Assembly: GCF_000378105.1 (NCBI RefSeq)
Contig: NZ_KB899254.1
Coordinates: 1 to 64,000 of the forward strand
DNA length: 64,000 bases
Reading direction: 5' to 3'
DNA from: Rubritalea marina DSM 17716
Lineage (GTDB): Bacteria > Verrucomicrobiota > Verrucomicrobiia > Verrucomicrobiales > Akkermansiaceae
In this document: positions 36,143 through 45,664 of the stretch, piece after piece
Layout: each line of letters begins with the position of its first letter
Numbering within the stretch: the first letter of the stretch is position 1
Notes under the pieces: model-generated
The model's database searches: none
What the model was told of the DNA's origin: nothing
The model's input: only the letters and a program-made list of their open reading frames with translations
Position numbers and translations under genes: made by a program

Positions 36143-38440
36143 ATGACTGAATTTAGTAAGAGATTGATGCAGCGCAACACGCCGGCCAGGGTGCACTTGA
36201 TTGGTGTGGCTGGTTCTGGAATGAGTGGGCTTGCCACGTTGCTTTTGGAGATGGGGCATGCGGTGAGTGGATGTGATCGCGTGACGAGTTCCGAGACCGA
36301 ACGCCTTCAGCGTGCGGGTTTGCAGTTTTCTAGCCCGCACAATGCCCTGTCGGTACAGGATGCGGAAGTGGTGGTCTATTCTTCAGCGATTCGTTCTGAA
36401 AATGTGGCTCTAGCTGCTGCCAGAGAGTTGGGCATTCCTACGATTCGTCGCGCTGAGTGCCTTGCGGCGATTTTGGCGACCAAGGATGGCGTGGTCATTT
36501 CTGGTACGCACGGAAAGACAACGACCTCTGCAATGAGTGCGCACTTGTTGCGTCAGGGGATTGAACAACCTTCACATTATGTGGGGGCTGAGATTCCAGT
36601 GCTGGGTTGCAATGCACACTGGGATGAGTCTGGAACGGTCATGGTTGCGGAGGGTGATGAGAGTGATGGCACACTCGTTCTCTATGCTCCAGAGCACAGT
36701 ATCGTCCTCAATGTGGAAGAGGAGCACCTAGATTTTTACTCAGGCATCGAGCAAATCAAAGAGGTGTTTACCACCTTGCTGGATAAGACATCTGGTTCAA
36801 TCATTTACTGTGGTGAGTGCCCTACTGCTACGGAGCTTTGTGCGTCACGCAGGGGAGCGATCTCGTATGGTTGGAATGATGCCGACTACGTCGCTGAAGA
36901 GGTGGTGGAGCAAGGCGGGCGCGTGAGTTTTAATGTCGTGGTGCAGGGGGAATTCCTGGGCCGTGTGGAGCTTGGGGTGCCAGGTAGGCATAATGTGCTG
37001 AATGCCATGGCCGCGATCGCGCTGGCGCGTGCTTGTGGTGTGAATATGGATGGTATCACTCGGGCCTTGGCGACCTTTGCAGGAGCGAAACGTCGCTTTG
37101 AGACCAAATACGTCAGTGATCAATTCCGCATCATCGATGACTATGGCCACCACCCGACTGAATTGGCGGCTACTTTGCAGACCGCGCGCTCTCTGCAGCC
37201 TAAGCGTCTGTTGGTGTTATTTCAGCCGCATCGATTCAGCCGCACGCAAAAGCTTGCTGCTGAATTTGGGGATGCTTTGCAACTGGCGGATCGAGTTTTT
37301 GTGACTGATGTTTACGCGGCGTCTGAGTCCCCAATCGAGGGCGTGGGCGGACAGACAATTGTCGATGCTGTGCATGCCGCTGGCGCAACCAAAGCAGAAT
37401 TTGTTGGCGCTGTGCCACAGGCGCATTACGTGGTGGGCAATGCGCTTAAAGAAGGTGATGTGTTGATCACTCTGGGAGCTGGCAATGTCCACGAAGCGGG
37501 TACGAAAATCGCGAGAGATCTGACACTGCTAGAATCATTTAATCTGGGGTTTTCGGCGGATTCTCTGGTGGCCCGCCTCTACGAACCGATGCGTAAACAC
37601 AGCACGATGTTGGTGGGTGGGCCGGCTCAGATTTGGCTAGAGCCTGGGACGACGGAGGTCTTTGCCCATGTGGTTAGCTTTTGTCGTGAGCGCGGGATCC
37701 CGCTGCGAGTGGTCGGCAGAGGCTCTAACTTGTTAGTCCGCGATGGGGGCATTCGCGGTGTGGTGATGCATCCTACTCGTGGGGAATTTGGAGAGGTCCG
37801 CGTGGAGGGAGATGTGATTCACGCTGGAGCTGGAGTGCGCTTCAAGAAATTGGCCATGGCTGCGCAGAAGGCCGGCCTATCAGGTTTTGAGTGGATGGAG
37901 GGCATTCCCGGGAATGTGGGTGGTGGCATGCGGATGAATGCTGGTGCCATGGGTACAGAGACCTTTGATCAGGTGGTGACCATGAAGTTGCTGATGGAAG
38001 ATGGCGAGGTGCGTGAGCTGCGCGGCGATGAGATCGAATCACACTACCGCAATGTGCCAACTCTACGCCTCAACTATGTCCTTTCTGTTTGCTTTAAAGG
38101 GGTGCCAGCCCCAGCTGAAGAGATTGCTGAGAAGATGGAGGAGTCCATGCAGAAGCGTCGTCGAAGCCAGCCCCTCGCCGCTAGCGCTGGTTGTATTTTC
38201 AAGAATCCAGAGGAGATGCCGGCCGGTATGTTAGTGGACCGATTGGGTTTGAAAGAATCCTCCATTGGCAATGCCATGGTTTCTACGGAACATGGCAATT
38301 TTATCATCAATACTGGCAAAGCCACTGCTACAGAGGTGTTGGATTTGATTAAAACAATTCGAAAGAAAGCTCATGAGGAGATGGGGATCCAGCTAGATAC
38401 CGAGGTGCAAATCATCGGTGAAGATGAAGCCCAATTCTAG
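36143..38440 (+). CDS. murC/murB: Fused UDP-N-acetylmuramate-alanine ligase / UDP-N-acetylenolpyruvoylglucosamine reductase
   Basis: 765 residues. Residues 1 to about 460 are MurC: IGVAGSGMSGLATLLLEMGH, the P-loop GTHGKTTT (121-128), EGDESDG and LFQPHRFSRT. From about 480 on is MurB: RGSNLLVRDGGIRGVV FAD-binding loop, GIPGNVGGGMRMNAGAMG and the SAGCIFKNP block with the catalytic Ser. The fusion couples the step that makes UDP-MurNAc (MurB) with alanine addition (MurC). It lies between murG and ddl. Confidence 0.95.
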   Translation: MTEFSKRLMQRNTPARVHLIGVAGSGMSGLATLLLEMGHAVSGCDRVTSSETERLQRAGLQFSSPHNALSVQDAEVVVYSSAIRSENVALAAARELGIPTIRRAECLAAILATKDGVVISGTHGKTTTSAMSAHLLRQGIEQPSHYVGAEIPVLGCNAHWDESGTVMVAEGDESDGTLVLYAPEHSIVLNVEEEHLDFYSGIEQIKEVFTTLLDKTSGSIIYCGECPTATELCASRRGAISYGWNDADYVAEEVVEQGGRVSFNVVVQGEFLGRVELGVPGRHNVLNAMAAIALARACGVNMDGITRALATFAGAKRRFETKYVSDQFRIIDDYGHHPTELAATLQTARSLQPKRLLVLFQPHRFSRTQKLAAEFGDALQLADRVFVTDVYAASESPIEGVGGQTIVDAVHAAGATKAEFVGAVPQAHYVVGNALKEGDVLITLGAGNVHEAGTKIARDLTLLESFNLGFSADSLVARLYEPMRKHSTMLVGGPAQIWLEPGTTEVFAHVVSFCRERGIPLRVVGRGSNLLVRDGGIRGVVMHPTRGEFGEVRVEGDVIHAGAGVRFKKLAMAAQKAGLSGFEWMEGIPGNVGGGMRMNAGAMGTETFDQVVTMKLLMEDGEVRELRGDEIESHYRNVPTLRLNYVLSVCFKGVPAPAEEIAEKMEESMQKRRRSQPLAASAGCIFKNPEEMPAGMLVDRLGLKESSIGNAMVSTEHGNFIINTGKATATEVLDLIKTIRKKAHEEMGIQLDTEVQIIGEDEAQF

Positions 38441-38461
38441 AAAAGAAGAGAGAGAACGACT

Positions 38462-39388
38462 ATGAATGTGAAGGAATGTAATTTGGTGGTGGCCATGGGT
38501 GGCCCGGGATCAGAAAAAGAAGTTTCGATGGCGACCGGGCAGGCTGTGGCTGGCGCCCTGCGTGAAGCTGGCTGTAAGGTGGAAGAATTGGTGGTGGAGA
38601 CCCACGATGTGACACTGCCGGAGCATGTGGATCTGGTGGTGAATACGATCCATGGTACCTTTGGCGAGGATGGACAATTTCAGTCTTTGCTCGAAGAGGC
38701 TGGTATCGCCTACACAGGAGCTGGCTCTGCTGCTAGTAAGCTGGCCTTTGATAAGGTGGCTAGCAAGGAGCGCTTTATCGCTGCTGGAGTGCCAACGCCG
38801 AAGTCAGAGATTCTCGATAGCAGCCAAGAGGTGAGGAAGCCAAGCTTTGACCTCCCCTATGTGGTGAAGCCTCCATGTGAAGGCTCAAGCGTGGGGGTGC
38901 ACATCGTGCAGTCAGAGGAGGACGTGGAGCCTGCACTCAAAGACGCGGCAACATTTGGCGAGCAGATATTGGTGGAGCAATTTGTCGAGGGCAAAGAGCT
39001 CACTGTCGGTGTGCTTGGGGATGAAGTTTTGCCAGTGGTGCATATTGCTCCGCGCAGTGGCTTTTACGACATGGCCAATAAGTACCCTTGGATGACTGGC
39101 GATGGTGGCACGGATTATTACTGCCCTGCAGATCTGGATGAAACAACGACTGCTAAAGTGCAGAAGGCCGCTCTTGAGGCGCATCGTTCGTTGGGTATCG
39201 AGGTCTACTCACGGGTGGATGTTTTGCTGGGGACAGACGGTGAACCTTATGTGCTCGAGGTGAATACAATTCCCGGCATGACGGCGAGTAGTTTGTTGCC
39301 CAAAGCGGCTGAGCAAGCTGGTTATTCTTTCCCTGAGCTTTGCTTGAAAATTGCTGAGCTGTCAGCCCAAGTTGATAGGAATGGCTAG
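38462..39388 (+). CDS. ddl: D-alanine-D-alanine ligase
   Basis: 308 residues, an ATP-grasp ligase joining two D-alanines for the peptidoglycan stem. Visible are the GGPGSEKEVSMATG opening, NTIHGTFGEDGQFQSLLEE, KPPCEGSSVGVHIV, EQFVEGKELTVGVL and the metal-binding EVNTIPGMTASSL end. The gene starts 21 bp after murC-murB and overlaps ftsQ by 8 bp. Confidence 0.96.
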   Translation: MNVKECNLVVAMGGPGSEKEVSMATGQAVAGALREAGCKVEELVVETHDVTLPEHVDLVVNTIHGTFGEDGQFQSLLEEAGIAYTGAGSAASKLAFDKVASKERFIAAGVPTPKSEILDSSQEVRKPSFDLPYVVKPPCEGSSVGVHIVQSEEDVEPALKDAATFGEQILVEQFVEGKELTVGVLGDEVLPVVHIAPRSGFYDMANKYPWMTGDGGTDYYCPADLDETTTAKVQKAALEAHRSLGIEVYSRVDVLLGTDGEPYVLEVNTIPGMTASSLLPKAAEQAGYSFPELCLKIAELSAQVDRNG

Positions 39389-40307
39389 AAAAAAAGACAA
39401 GCGCGATGGGGATCGTTTTCTAACGGATGAGCGCAAGTTGTACTTGCGTGTCACCTCTCCGCGTATCGTCTTTTATCAATGTGCCGCGATCTTCAAGCGG
39501 CTTTTCAAGCTGCTTTTGGTGCTGGGTGTCATTGGGGGCTTAGTCTACTACCTCACCGACTCGATCACGAAGCATCTGAATACCAACGAGAAGTTCACCC
39601 TGCGCCATCTTGATTTTGAATCGAATGGCCACATGACTGCGGAGGAGGCTGCTCAGATTGCAGGTATCAGCCTCACAGAGTCGATCTTTAAGGTGGACAT
39701 TGACGTGGCTGAACAACGGCTTCGTGAGCTCCCTGAAGTGGTGTCGGCCGAGGTGGAGCGTCGTCTCTATGACACGATCAAGGTGCGTGTGGTGGAGCGC
39801 GTGCCTGTGGCCTGGATTGAGAGTTCGCTTCTCAAAGTGAGAGGGAGGTCCCAGCAGGAAGGGCTTTTGGTGGATGAAAAGGGTGGGCTGTTTCTCTGTG
39901 GTGCAAGCCTGTGGAAGGTGGCGGAAGCTCTGCCTGTGATTGTGGTGAAGAAGGCTGACCCTGATGAATTCCCTCTAGGTGCTGAGATGTTGCACAAAGA
40001 TGGCAAGCGCGCGCTCGATTTGGTGAACCGCGTGCAGCAAGTTCCCGAGAAAGACTGGGCACTTGATCGCGTGGAGGTACTCAACTTTTATAGCCTCAAG
40101 GCGACCAGCGATGATGGTGTGGAAGCCACCTTTGGCATGTATGAACATGAACGTCAACTTGAGGACTTGTTAGCGGCGCGACGGCATGCTAGGGAAACAG
40201 GTAGAAAGTTGGATTGGATCAATCTTCTCCCCGAACACAACATCCCAGGTGGTTTCAAGGTGCCAAAGGCCGTGCCAGTGGATGGAGTGAGTGAGGAAAA
40301 CGACTAA
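39381..40307 (+). CDS. ftsQ: Cell division protein FtsQ
   Basis: About 308 residues: a basic cytosolic head (MARKKDKRDGDRF), one membrane span near 50-70 (LLVLGVIGGLVYYL), a POTRA-like domain (residues about 85-160, including GISLTESIFKVDIDVAEQRL and VVSAEVERRLYDTIKVRVVER) and an FtsQ/DivIB beta domain. It links early and late divisome proteins in the periplasm. ATG 39381 is chosen because an upstream start (39351) would lie within ddl. Confidence 0.9.
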   Translation: MARKKDKRDGDRFLTDERKLYLRVTSPRIVFYQCAAIFKRLFKLLLVLGVIGGLVYYLTDSITKHLNTNEKFTLRHLDFESNGHMTAEEAAQIAGISLTESIFKVDIDVAEQRLRELPEVVSAEVERRLYDTIKVRVVERVPVAWIESSLLKVRGRSQQEGLLVDEKGGLFLCGASLWKVAEALPVIVVKKADPDEFPLGAEMLHKDGKRALDLVNRVQQVPEKDWALDRVEVLNFYSLKATSDDGVEATFGMYEHERQLEDLLAARRHARETGRKLDWINLLPEHNIPGGFKVPKAVPVDGVSEEND

Positions 40308-40325
40308 GAATTGGTGACGAAGTAA

Positions 40326-41531
40326 ATGGCAAAATCGAAGATCTATGTTGGCCTAGAGATTGGCACGAGTAAGACCTGTATGGTGGTGGGCGAAGTAAAG
40401 TCTGACCATACGGTGAAGATTTTAGGTGTCGGTGAGACGCCGACGACTGGCGTGCGCAAAGGTGAAATCACTGACATGCAGAATGTGCGTATCTGCGTGC
40501 GTGAGGCTCACCTCAAGGCTGAAGACGTGAGTAATGTCAGCATTGATAACATTCTGCTCGCGGTTACAGGCAAGCACATCATTGGTGAAAACTTTTCCGG
40601 CAAGTTACGCCTCGAAAATGAAGGTAGAGCGGTGACTTATGATGACATCGATGAAGTGGTAGAGCGCGCCCGCGATGTGGCGATCCCCGCTGATCATGTT
40701 TGCATTATGGATATTTTGCGCCAGTTCCGGATTGACGAGCACGACAACTTGATGACGCCGCTGGGCTTGATGGCAGAGACGCTTGAGGCGGATTACCACA
40801 TTGTGCACGCCATCAAGACGCGCATCCAAAATAGCATCAAGTGCGCTCGCGAAGACAATTTGAATGTGGAGCAGGTGGTGTTTTCACCCATTGCATCGGC
40901 CTTAATCGCGCTGCCGATGCAGGCCAAGGAAGCTGGTGCTTTGGTGATTGATATTGGTGGTGGCACCACCGATTACGTGCTCTACCAAAACGGTGGCGTG
41001 GTGGCGTCTGGGTGCATTCCAGTCGGCGGAGACCACGTTACCAATGACATTCACATCCTATGCGAAATCCCGTTGTCGAAGGCGGAGAAGATCAAGTGCC
41101 TGGAGGGCGATGCTTCAGGGGATCCGGCGAAGTCTGTTGGCATGGCGACGATTCCCGACGAAAAAGGGTTTCAAGAGATTCAAATCTCACGAGATCTCTT
41201 GAATAGCGCGATCCATGCACGCCTTCATGAGGTGCTGAAGTTGGTAAAAGCAAAGCTACCTGCTGATGCCTTGCAGGATGTCGGCCATGGGGTCTACCTC
41301 ACCGGTGGTACCAGCTTGATGAAGGGCTTTGGTGAATTGGCTAACAAGGTGTTCGATCTTGAGGTCTATCGACTTGAAGAGCCTCAGTTCAGCGAGATTC
41401 ACGAGTATTACAAAGACCCACGTTACTCGACAGCGCTGGGCTTGATTCGTTACGCTCAGTACCGTGATGCCGAGCAACGCGATACCCGCGGCTTCCTCAG
41501 AAAACTCTGGGGCTGGGTTTGGGGGGCTTAG
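40326..41531 (+). CDS. ftsA: Cell division protein FtsA
   Basis: 401 residues, an actin-fold ATPase that tethers FtsZ to the membrane. Visible are KIYVGLEIGTSKTCMVV, the SHS2-type 1C insert, ALVIDIGGGTTDYVLY, and GVYLTGGTSLMKGF. The C-terminus ends in an amphipathic, aromatic helix (GFLRKLWGWVWGA) that should bind the membrane. ftsZ does not follow; the next gene is on the opposite strand. Confidence 0.95.
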   Translation: MAKSKIYVGLEIGTSKTCMVVGEVKSDHTVKILGVGETPTTGVRKGEITDMQNVRICVREAHLKAEDVSNVSIDNILLAVTGKHIIGENFSGKLRLENEGRAVTYDDIDEVVERARDVAIPADHVCIMDILRQFRIDEHDNLMTPLGLMAETLEADYHIVHAIKTRIQNSIKCAREDNLNVEQVVFSPIASALIALPMQAKEAGALVIDIGGGTTDYVLYQNGGVVASGCIPVGGDHVTNDIHILCEIPLSKAEKIKCLEGDASGDPAKSVGMATIPDEKGFQEIQISRDLLNSAIHARLHEVLKLVKAKLPADALQDVGHGVYLTGGTSLMKGFGELANKVFDLEVYRLEEPQFSEIHEYYKDPRYSTALGLIRYAQYRDAEQRDTRGFLRKLWGWVWGA

Positions 41532-41546
41532 CGGATCAGTGCGAGT

Positions 41547-41936
41547 TTAGAGCTCCTCTTCGATGAAGTCGTTTAGCAGCTCTGTGAGGTCTTGAAGGGC
41601 CTCAAAGTACTCTTCCTCAATCCCACTGATGTATTCGGCTTCAGTGCTCGAGTATTGGCTACGATCTTCGATCGCAGCTTGGCACCATTGGCTGGCGTTT
41701 AAGGTGTCCACGATGGTGCTTGCTCCAATCAATTCAAAGGAGTTGATGGCCCGGCTGTGGTCGGTGCCACTCAACCAGAATTCATTCAGGCCCTCGCCCT
41801 CCGCGATGAGCTTCACGGTGTCGACCACATCAATCACGGCGCGTTCCTCGCGGCTTAGAGCTCTGTCATTAGATGCTTCCTCAAGCTGATCTACCAGCTC
41901 TTCGACTTCTTCACTCAATTCAATACTTTCGAACAT
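41547..41936 (-). CDS. Very acidic DUF4375/DMP19-like protein
   Basis: 129 residues with about 40 acidic and only six basic ones. The middle (GLNEFWLSGTDHSRAINSFE then LIGASTIVDTLNAS) resembles the DUF4375 (DMP19) family, whose Neisseria member mimics DNA. There is no signal peptide. It is convergent with ftsA (15 bp), so the ftsA transcript probably meets it. The family call is tentative. Confidence 0.55.
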   Translation of the reverse strand: MFESIELSEEVEELVDQLEEASNDRALSREERAVIDVVDTVKLIAEGEGLNEFWLSGTDHSRAINSFELIGASTIVDTLNASQWCQAAIEDRSQYSSTEAEYISGIEEEYFEALQDLTELLNDFIEEEL

Positions 41937-42279
41937 GTTTACTATTGCTTGCTATGGGGATGCCGCAGCCAATGACAAAGCCGCGCCAGTGACCAGAACA
42001 TTTTTGATGGTGGTCGATGATTCTCTCACTGGAGGCTATTCTATTTATAATCGTTGATTGGTTGTGCATCGTGTTCATTTAGATATCTAAATGTTTTATT
42101 CCCATCATTTAATGATGTTTACTAAGTGACGGTTCTCCCCTGATTTTCTGGGGTTTTATGATTTTTAGTCTGGTGCATTTATTAGGTGTATGTGGCTTAA
42201 GTAGAGGATTTTATTGACCGTGTTAGGTGATGTTGTTAAGTTGTTAGTAATCGTTATATTTAATGAACCCTCCCTTATT
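41937..42279. other. AT-rich promoter region of the sulfatase cluster
   Basis: About 340 bp without a gene, containing two perfect palindromes (42076-42093 and 42103-42117). No other structure was seen. Confidence 0.5.
42076..42117. promoter_or_regulatory. Two adjacent palindromes upstream of the sulfatase cluster
   Basis: CATTTAGATATCTAAATG (42076-42093) is an 18-bp perfect palindrome; CATCATT-T-AATGATG follows at 42103-42117. They lie about 160-200 bp before the first sulfatase and may be operators for a dimeric regulator. Confidence 0.5.
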
Positions 42280-44655
42280 TTGAAAAACTACTCGCTACCC
42301 ATCTTCTCGGCCCTCATCTGCTCATTGGTTTCTGTATCTTCCGCATTTGATCGAACGGTCCTGCCTATCAAGGCTCATGAGTTTCAGGGGGAAATTGGGA
42401 AAACGTATAAAGATTCTAAGCAAGATTTCCCTCGGACAGTGTCGGCTCCTGAGGGCGCTCCGAATGTGATCATCATCTTGCTAGACGACGTTGGGTTTGG
42501 GCAGATTGGCGTCAATGGGAGTCCCATACCCACACCTGAGTTGGATAAGTTGAGAGACAGCGGGGTGCTCTACAATCGTTTCCACACCACGAGTATCTGT
42601 TCTCCGACTCGCGCCTCATTGTTGGCTGGACGCAATCACCATCAGTTAGGCTTTGGTACGATCACTGAGATGTCTACGGGCTACCCTGGATACAACAGCA
42701 TCATTCCGCCAGAAGCTGCGTTACTACCAAAGGTTTTAAAGTACAACGGGTATAGCACCTCGTTGTTTGGGAAATGGCACAACACGCCAGATTGGGTGGT
42801 GACCGAGATGGGGCCCTTTGACCTGTGGCCCACAGGCTTTGGATTTGAGCATTTTTATGGATTCCTTGGCGGGGAGACTAGTCAGTATCAGCCGCAGTTA
42901 TTCCTTAACACCACAGCGATTGAACCCAAAAAGACGCATCAAGAAGGGTATCACCTGACTGAAGATCTCGTAGAAAAAGCCATGAGCTGGATGGATCAAC
43001 AGAAGGCAATGGCTCCCGATAAACCGTACTTCATGTTTTTCTGTCCGGGCGCGGTGCACTCGCCGATCCATGCCCCAGAGGAATGGATTGCAAAATTTAA
43101 GGGGCAATTTGATGACGGCTGGGATGCGTTCCGTGAGAAAACATTCAAGCGCCAACTGGAGCTTGGAGTCATACCCAAAGACGCGAAACTCACCCCACGT
43201 CCTGAAGAAATCCCGTCATGGGATAGTATCCCAGAAGATCATAAAATGGTCTATGCCCGCCAGGCGGAAGCTGTTGCAGGTTACTTAGCCCATGCAGATC
43301 ACCATATTGGTCGCCTCATCGACCATGCACATGAGTTGCCCGGGGGGGAGAATACACTGATCTTTTATATTACAGGTGACAACGGTGCGAGTCCTGAAGG
43401 GTCGATGACTGGAACTGACAACAACATGATGACTCAGAATGGGATGAAGGTGGACATCAAAGACCAGTTAGAGATTGTCGATGAACTGGGGGGGTATAAG
43501 CACGAAAACCACTACGGGGTACCGTGGGCGTGGGCATTTTCTACTCCCTTTCAGTGGATGAAAAGGGTGGCAAGCCACTATGGCGGTACATGCAATAGTA
43601 TGGTGGTCCATTATCCTGGGAAGCTGGAGCAAACCGGGTCGGTTCGCCCTCAGTTTCATCATGTGGTTGATGTGGCACCGACAGTGTACGAGTTGGCAGG
43701 TATTCCTGCACCGAAGGAGGTGGAGGGGGCTCCACAGATCCCCCTCGCTGGCGTCAGTATGGCATACAGCTTTGAGGAACCAGACGCAAAGGACCAGCGA
43801 ACCACGCAGTATTTTGAAGTCGAAGGCAGGAGGGCCATTTACCATGAAGGCTGGGTCGCGGCCGCGAGGCACAGCTTGCCCTGGGAATTGGTCAATGCCA
43901 CAGGGGATTTCGAGAACGATACCTGGGAGCTCTACCATGTTGCAGAAGACTTTTCTCAAGCGAACAACTTAGCGCAGAAGCACCCTCAGAAGCTAGAGGA
44001 GCTGAAGCAAGTGTTCGCGCAAGAAGCTGAAAAATTCAATGTGTATCCACTGGATGACCGATGGGCTCAGCGGGCAATCAATCCACAGCGTCCGGCACTG
44101 ACTGCAGGCGTTTATGAATTCACCTACACCCAAGACACGAAGAGGATCACGGAAGGCAGTGCTCCGCTCCTGTTTCAGCGCTCACACTCGATCACTGCAG
44201 ATATCGAAGTAAAGGATGGGATGACAGACGGTGTCATAGCTTGCATGGGAGGGAGTACTGCAGGGTACAGCCTCTACATCAAAGATGGCCTCCTGTGCTA
44301 TGAATACAACTACTACACCCGCGAATATTACCTCACGCAGGCCAAAGAAAAGATCAGTCCAGGCAAGCACACGATTCGGATGGAATATGAACAAGAGCCC
44401 TTCAGACCCTTTGTTGATACCACAGGCGGGACCGTGAAATTGTTTATCGACGATACTCTAGTGGCCACTGGCAAGACGGATAAGATGGTTTTTGCTCGAT
44501 ACGCTCTCACCGAGACATTGGATATCGGCCGAGACCTAGGAGCTTCAGTCTCCAAGCGCTATGAGGATCAAGCTCCCTTCGCATTCAGCGGAAAGATTCA
44601 TCAAGTACATTATAAACTCTCGCCCACACGCCCAGAGATCACAGAAGGTGAATAG
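42280..44655 (+). CDS. Secreted arylsulfatase (formylglycine type)
   Basis: About 791 residues. From TTG 42280 the protein opens with a clean signal peptide (MKNYSLPIFSALICSLVSVS). The type I sulfatase core is seen in NVIIILLDDVGFGQIGVNG (metal), the formylglycine motif CSPTR (Cys about 107), and GKWHNTP. Beyond about residue 600 is a beta-rich C-terminal domain of unknown role (SITADIEVKDGM to the end). An upstream TTG at 42214 is open but lacks a signal. It probably hydrolyses sulfate esters outside the cytoplasm. Confidence 0.92.
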   Translation: MKNYSLPIFSALICSLVSVSSAFDRTVLPIKAHEFQGEIGKTYKDSKQDFPRTVSAPEGAPNVIIILLDDVGFGQIGVNGSPIPTPELDKLRDSGVLYNRFHTTSICSPTRASLLAGRNHHQLGFGTITEMSTGYPGYNSIIPPEAALLPKVLKYNGYSTSLFGKWHNTPDWVVTEMGPFDLWPTGFGFEHFYGFLGGETSQYQPQLFLNTTAIEPKKTHQEGYHLTEDLVEKAMSWMDQQKAMAPDKPYFMFFCPGAVHSPIHAPEEWIAKFKGQFDDGWDAFREKTFKRQLELGVIPKDAKLTPRPEEIPSWDSIPEDHKMVYARQAEAVAGYLAHADHHIGRLIDHAHELPGGENTLIFYITGDNGASPEGSMTGTDNNMMTQNGMKVDIKDQLEIVDELGGYKHENHYGVPWAWAFSTPFQWMKRVASHYGGTCNSMVVHYPGKLEQTGSVRPQFHHVVDVAPTVYELAGIPAPKEVEGAPQIPLAGVSMAYSFEEPDAKDQRTTQYFEVEGRRAIYHEGWVAAARHSLPWELVNATGDFENDTWELYHVAEDFSQANNLAQKHPQKLEELKQVFAQEAEKFNVYPLDDRWAQRAINPQRPALTAGVYEFTYTQDTKRITEGSAPLLFQRSHSITADIEVKDGMTDGVIACMGGSTAGYSLYIKDGLLCYEYNYYTREYYLTQAKEKISPGKHTIRMEYEQEPFRPFVDTTGGTVKLFIDDTLVATGKTDKMVFARYALTETLDIGRDLGASVSKRYEDQAPFAFSGKIHQVHYKLSPTRPEITEGE

Positions 44656-44677
44656 ATAAGCGATTAATACTAGAATT

Positions 44678-45646
44678 ATGGAAAATACCCCCCTATCACG
44701 CATCAATCTCTACGATAAGGTCAACGCCACCGTTTTGGGGTGGGTGACTTCGGAAATGCCCAAATTAAATCAGCTGCGCGCAAAAAATGCTTACAGCGAT
44801 TCCCCCACGATGCCCGACCTGGTGGATATGCAGCTCAAGGTGGTGCAGATTGATGGCGTGAAGATCCGATACAGCCGCGTGGAGAATCCTGGTAAGCCCA
44901 AACTCGTCCTACTGAGCCCGTTCCCGCAGAGTATTGTCGGCTTTGCCACTATTTGGACAGCATTGACTCAGCGCTATGATGTCTTGGCGTACGACTTGCC
45001 CGGCTTTGGGATGAGTGAGGGAGGGGTGCCGTTTATGAATTTTAAAGCTCAAGGGGATTTCCTGCCCAAGGTGCTAGACCACTTTGAACTCAAAGATGTC
45101 CATTTGCTAGGCCCAGACGTTGGGATGCCGACCGCTCTCTACTATGTGGCGGTGCACGAGCACCGGGTGAAGAGTGTGATGATCGGTGATGGGCCGGGGA
45201 TTGCGCCCTCGTCGAATGCCAGTGTGATTCGCAAGATGGTGGACTCGGCATTCTGGAGAATGGTATTTCGTGTCGCGGGCTCTGGAGCTTTGATCGAAGC
45301 TGGCACACGTATTTGTAACGTGAGGTACACACCGAATGTGTATGAGCTCTCTGACTACAAGAGGTCTTATCAAGGCAGGGTGGCCACTGTGTTAGAGTGG
45401 TTCAGAGGGTACCCTGAGAGCTTGGCCGTTCTGGATCCACTGTTGCATCAGGTTTCGGTGCCAGCGTTAATTTTTTGGGGGAGCGATGATGCCATCCTCT
45501 ATGTCGACAATGGCGAGCGATTGCATGAAAGGCTGCCGAATAGCCGCCTCAAGGTTTTTGAAGATTGTGGGCATTTTGCCTACCAAGACTGCCATGAAGA
45601 GTTTGTTGGCATGGTGGAGTCATGGATAGAGGAACACGAAGGTTAA
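44678..45646 (+). CDS. Alpha/beta hydrolase (haloalkane dehalogenase/epoxide hydrolase type)
   Basis: 322 residues. A cap-and-core hydrolase with nucleophile Asp147 in LLGPDVGMPTALYY, an acid in FWGSDDAILYVDNGERL, and the His in FEDCGHFAYQD. An Asp nucleophile instead of Ser points to dehalogenase or epoxide-hydrolase chemistry. It has no signal peptide. It is 22 bp after the sulfatase gene, so the two are probably co-transcribed. Confidence 0.88.
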   Translation: MENTPLSRINLYDKVNATVLGWVTSEMPKLNQLRAKNAYSDSPTMPDLVDMQLKVVQIDGVKIRYSRVENPGKPKLVLLSPFPQSIVGFATIWTALTQRYDVLAYDLPGFGMSEGGVPFMNFKAQGDFLPKVLDHFELKDVHLLGPDVGMPTALYYVAVHEHRVKSVMIGDGPGIAPSSNASVIRKMVDSAFWRMVFRVAGSGALIEAGTRICNVRYTPNVYELSDYKRSYQGRVATVLEWFRGYPESLAVLDPLLHQVSVPALIFWGSDDAILYVDNGERLHERLPNSRLKVFEDCGHFAYQDCHEEFVGMVESWIEEHEG

Positions 45647-45664
45647 AGATTATCTACTACTGGA

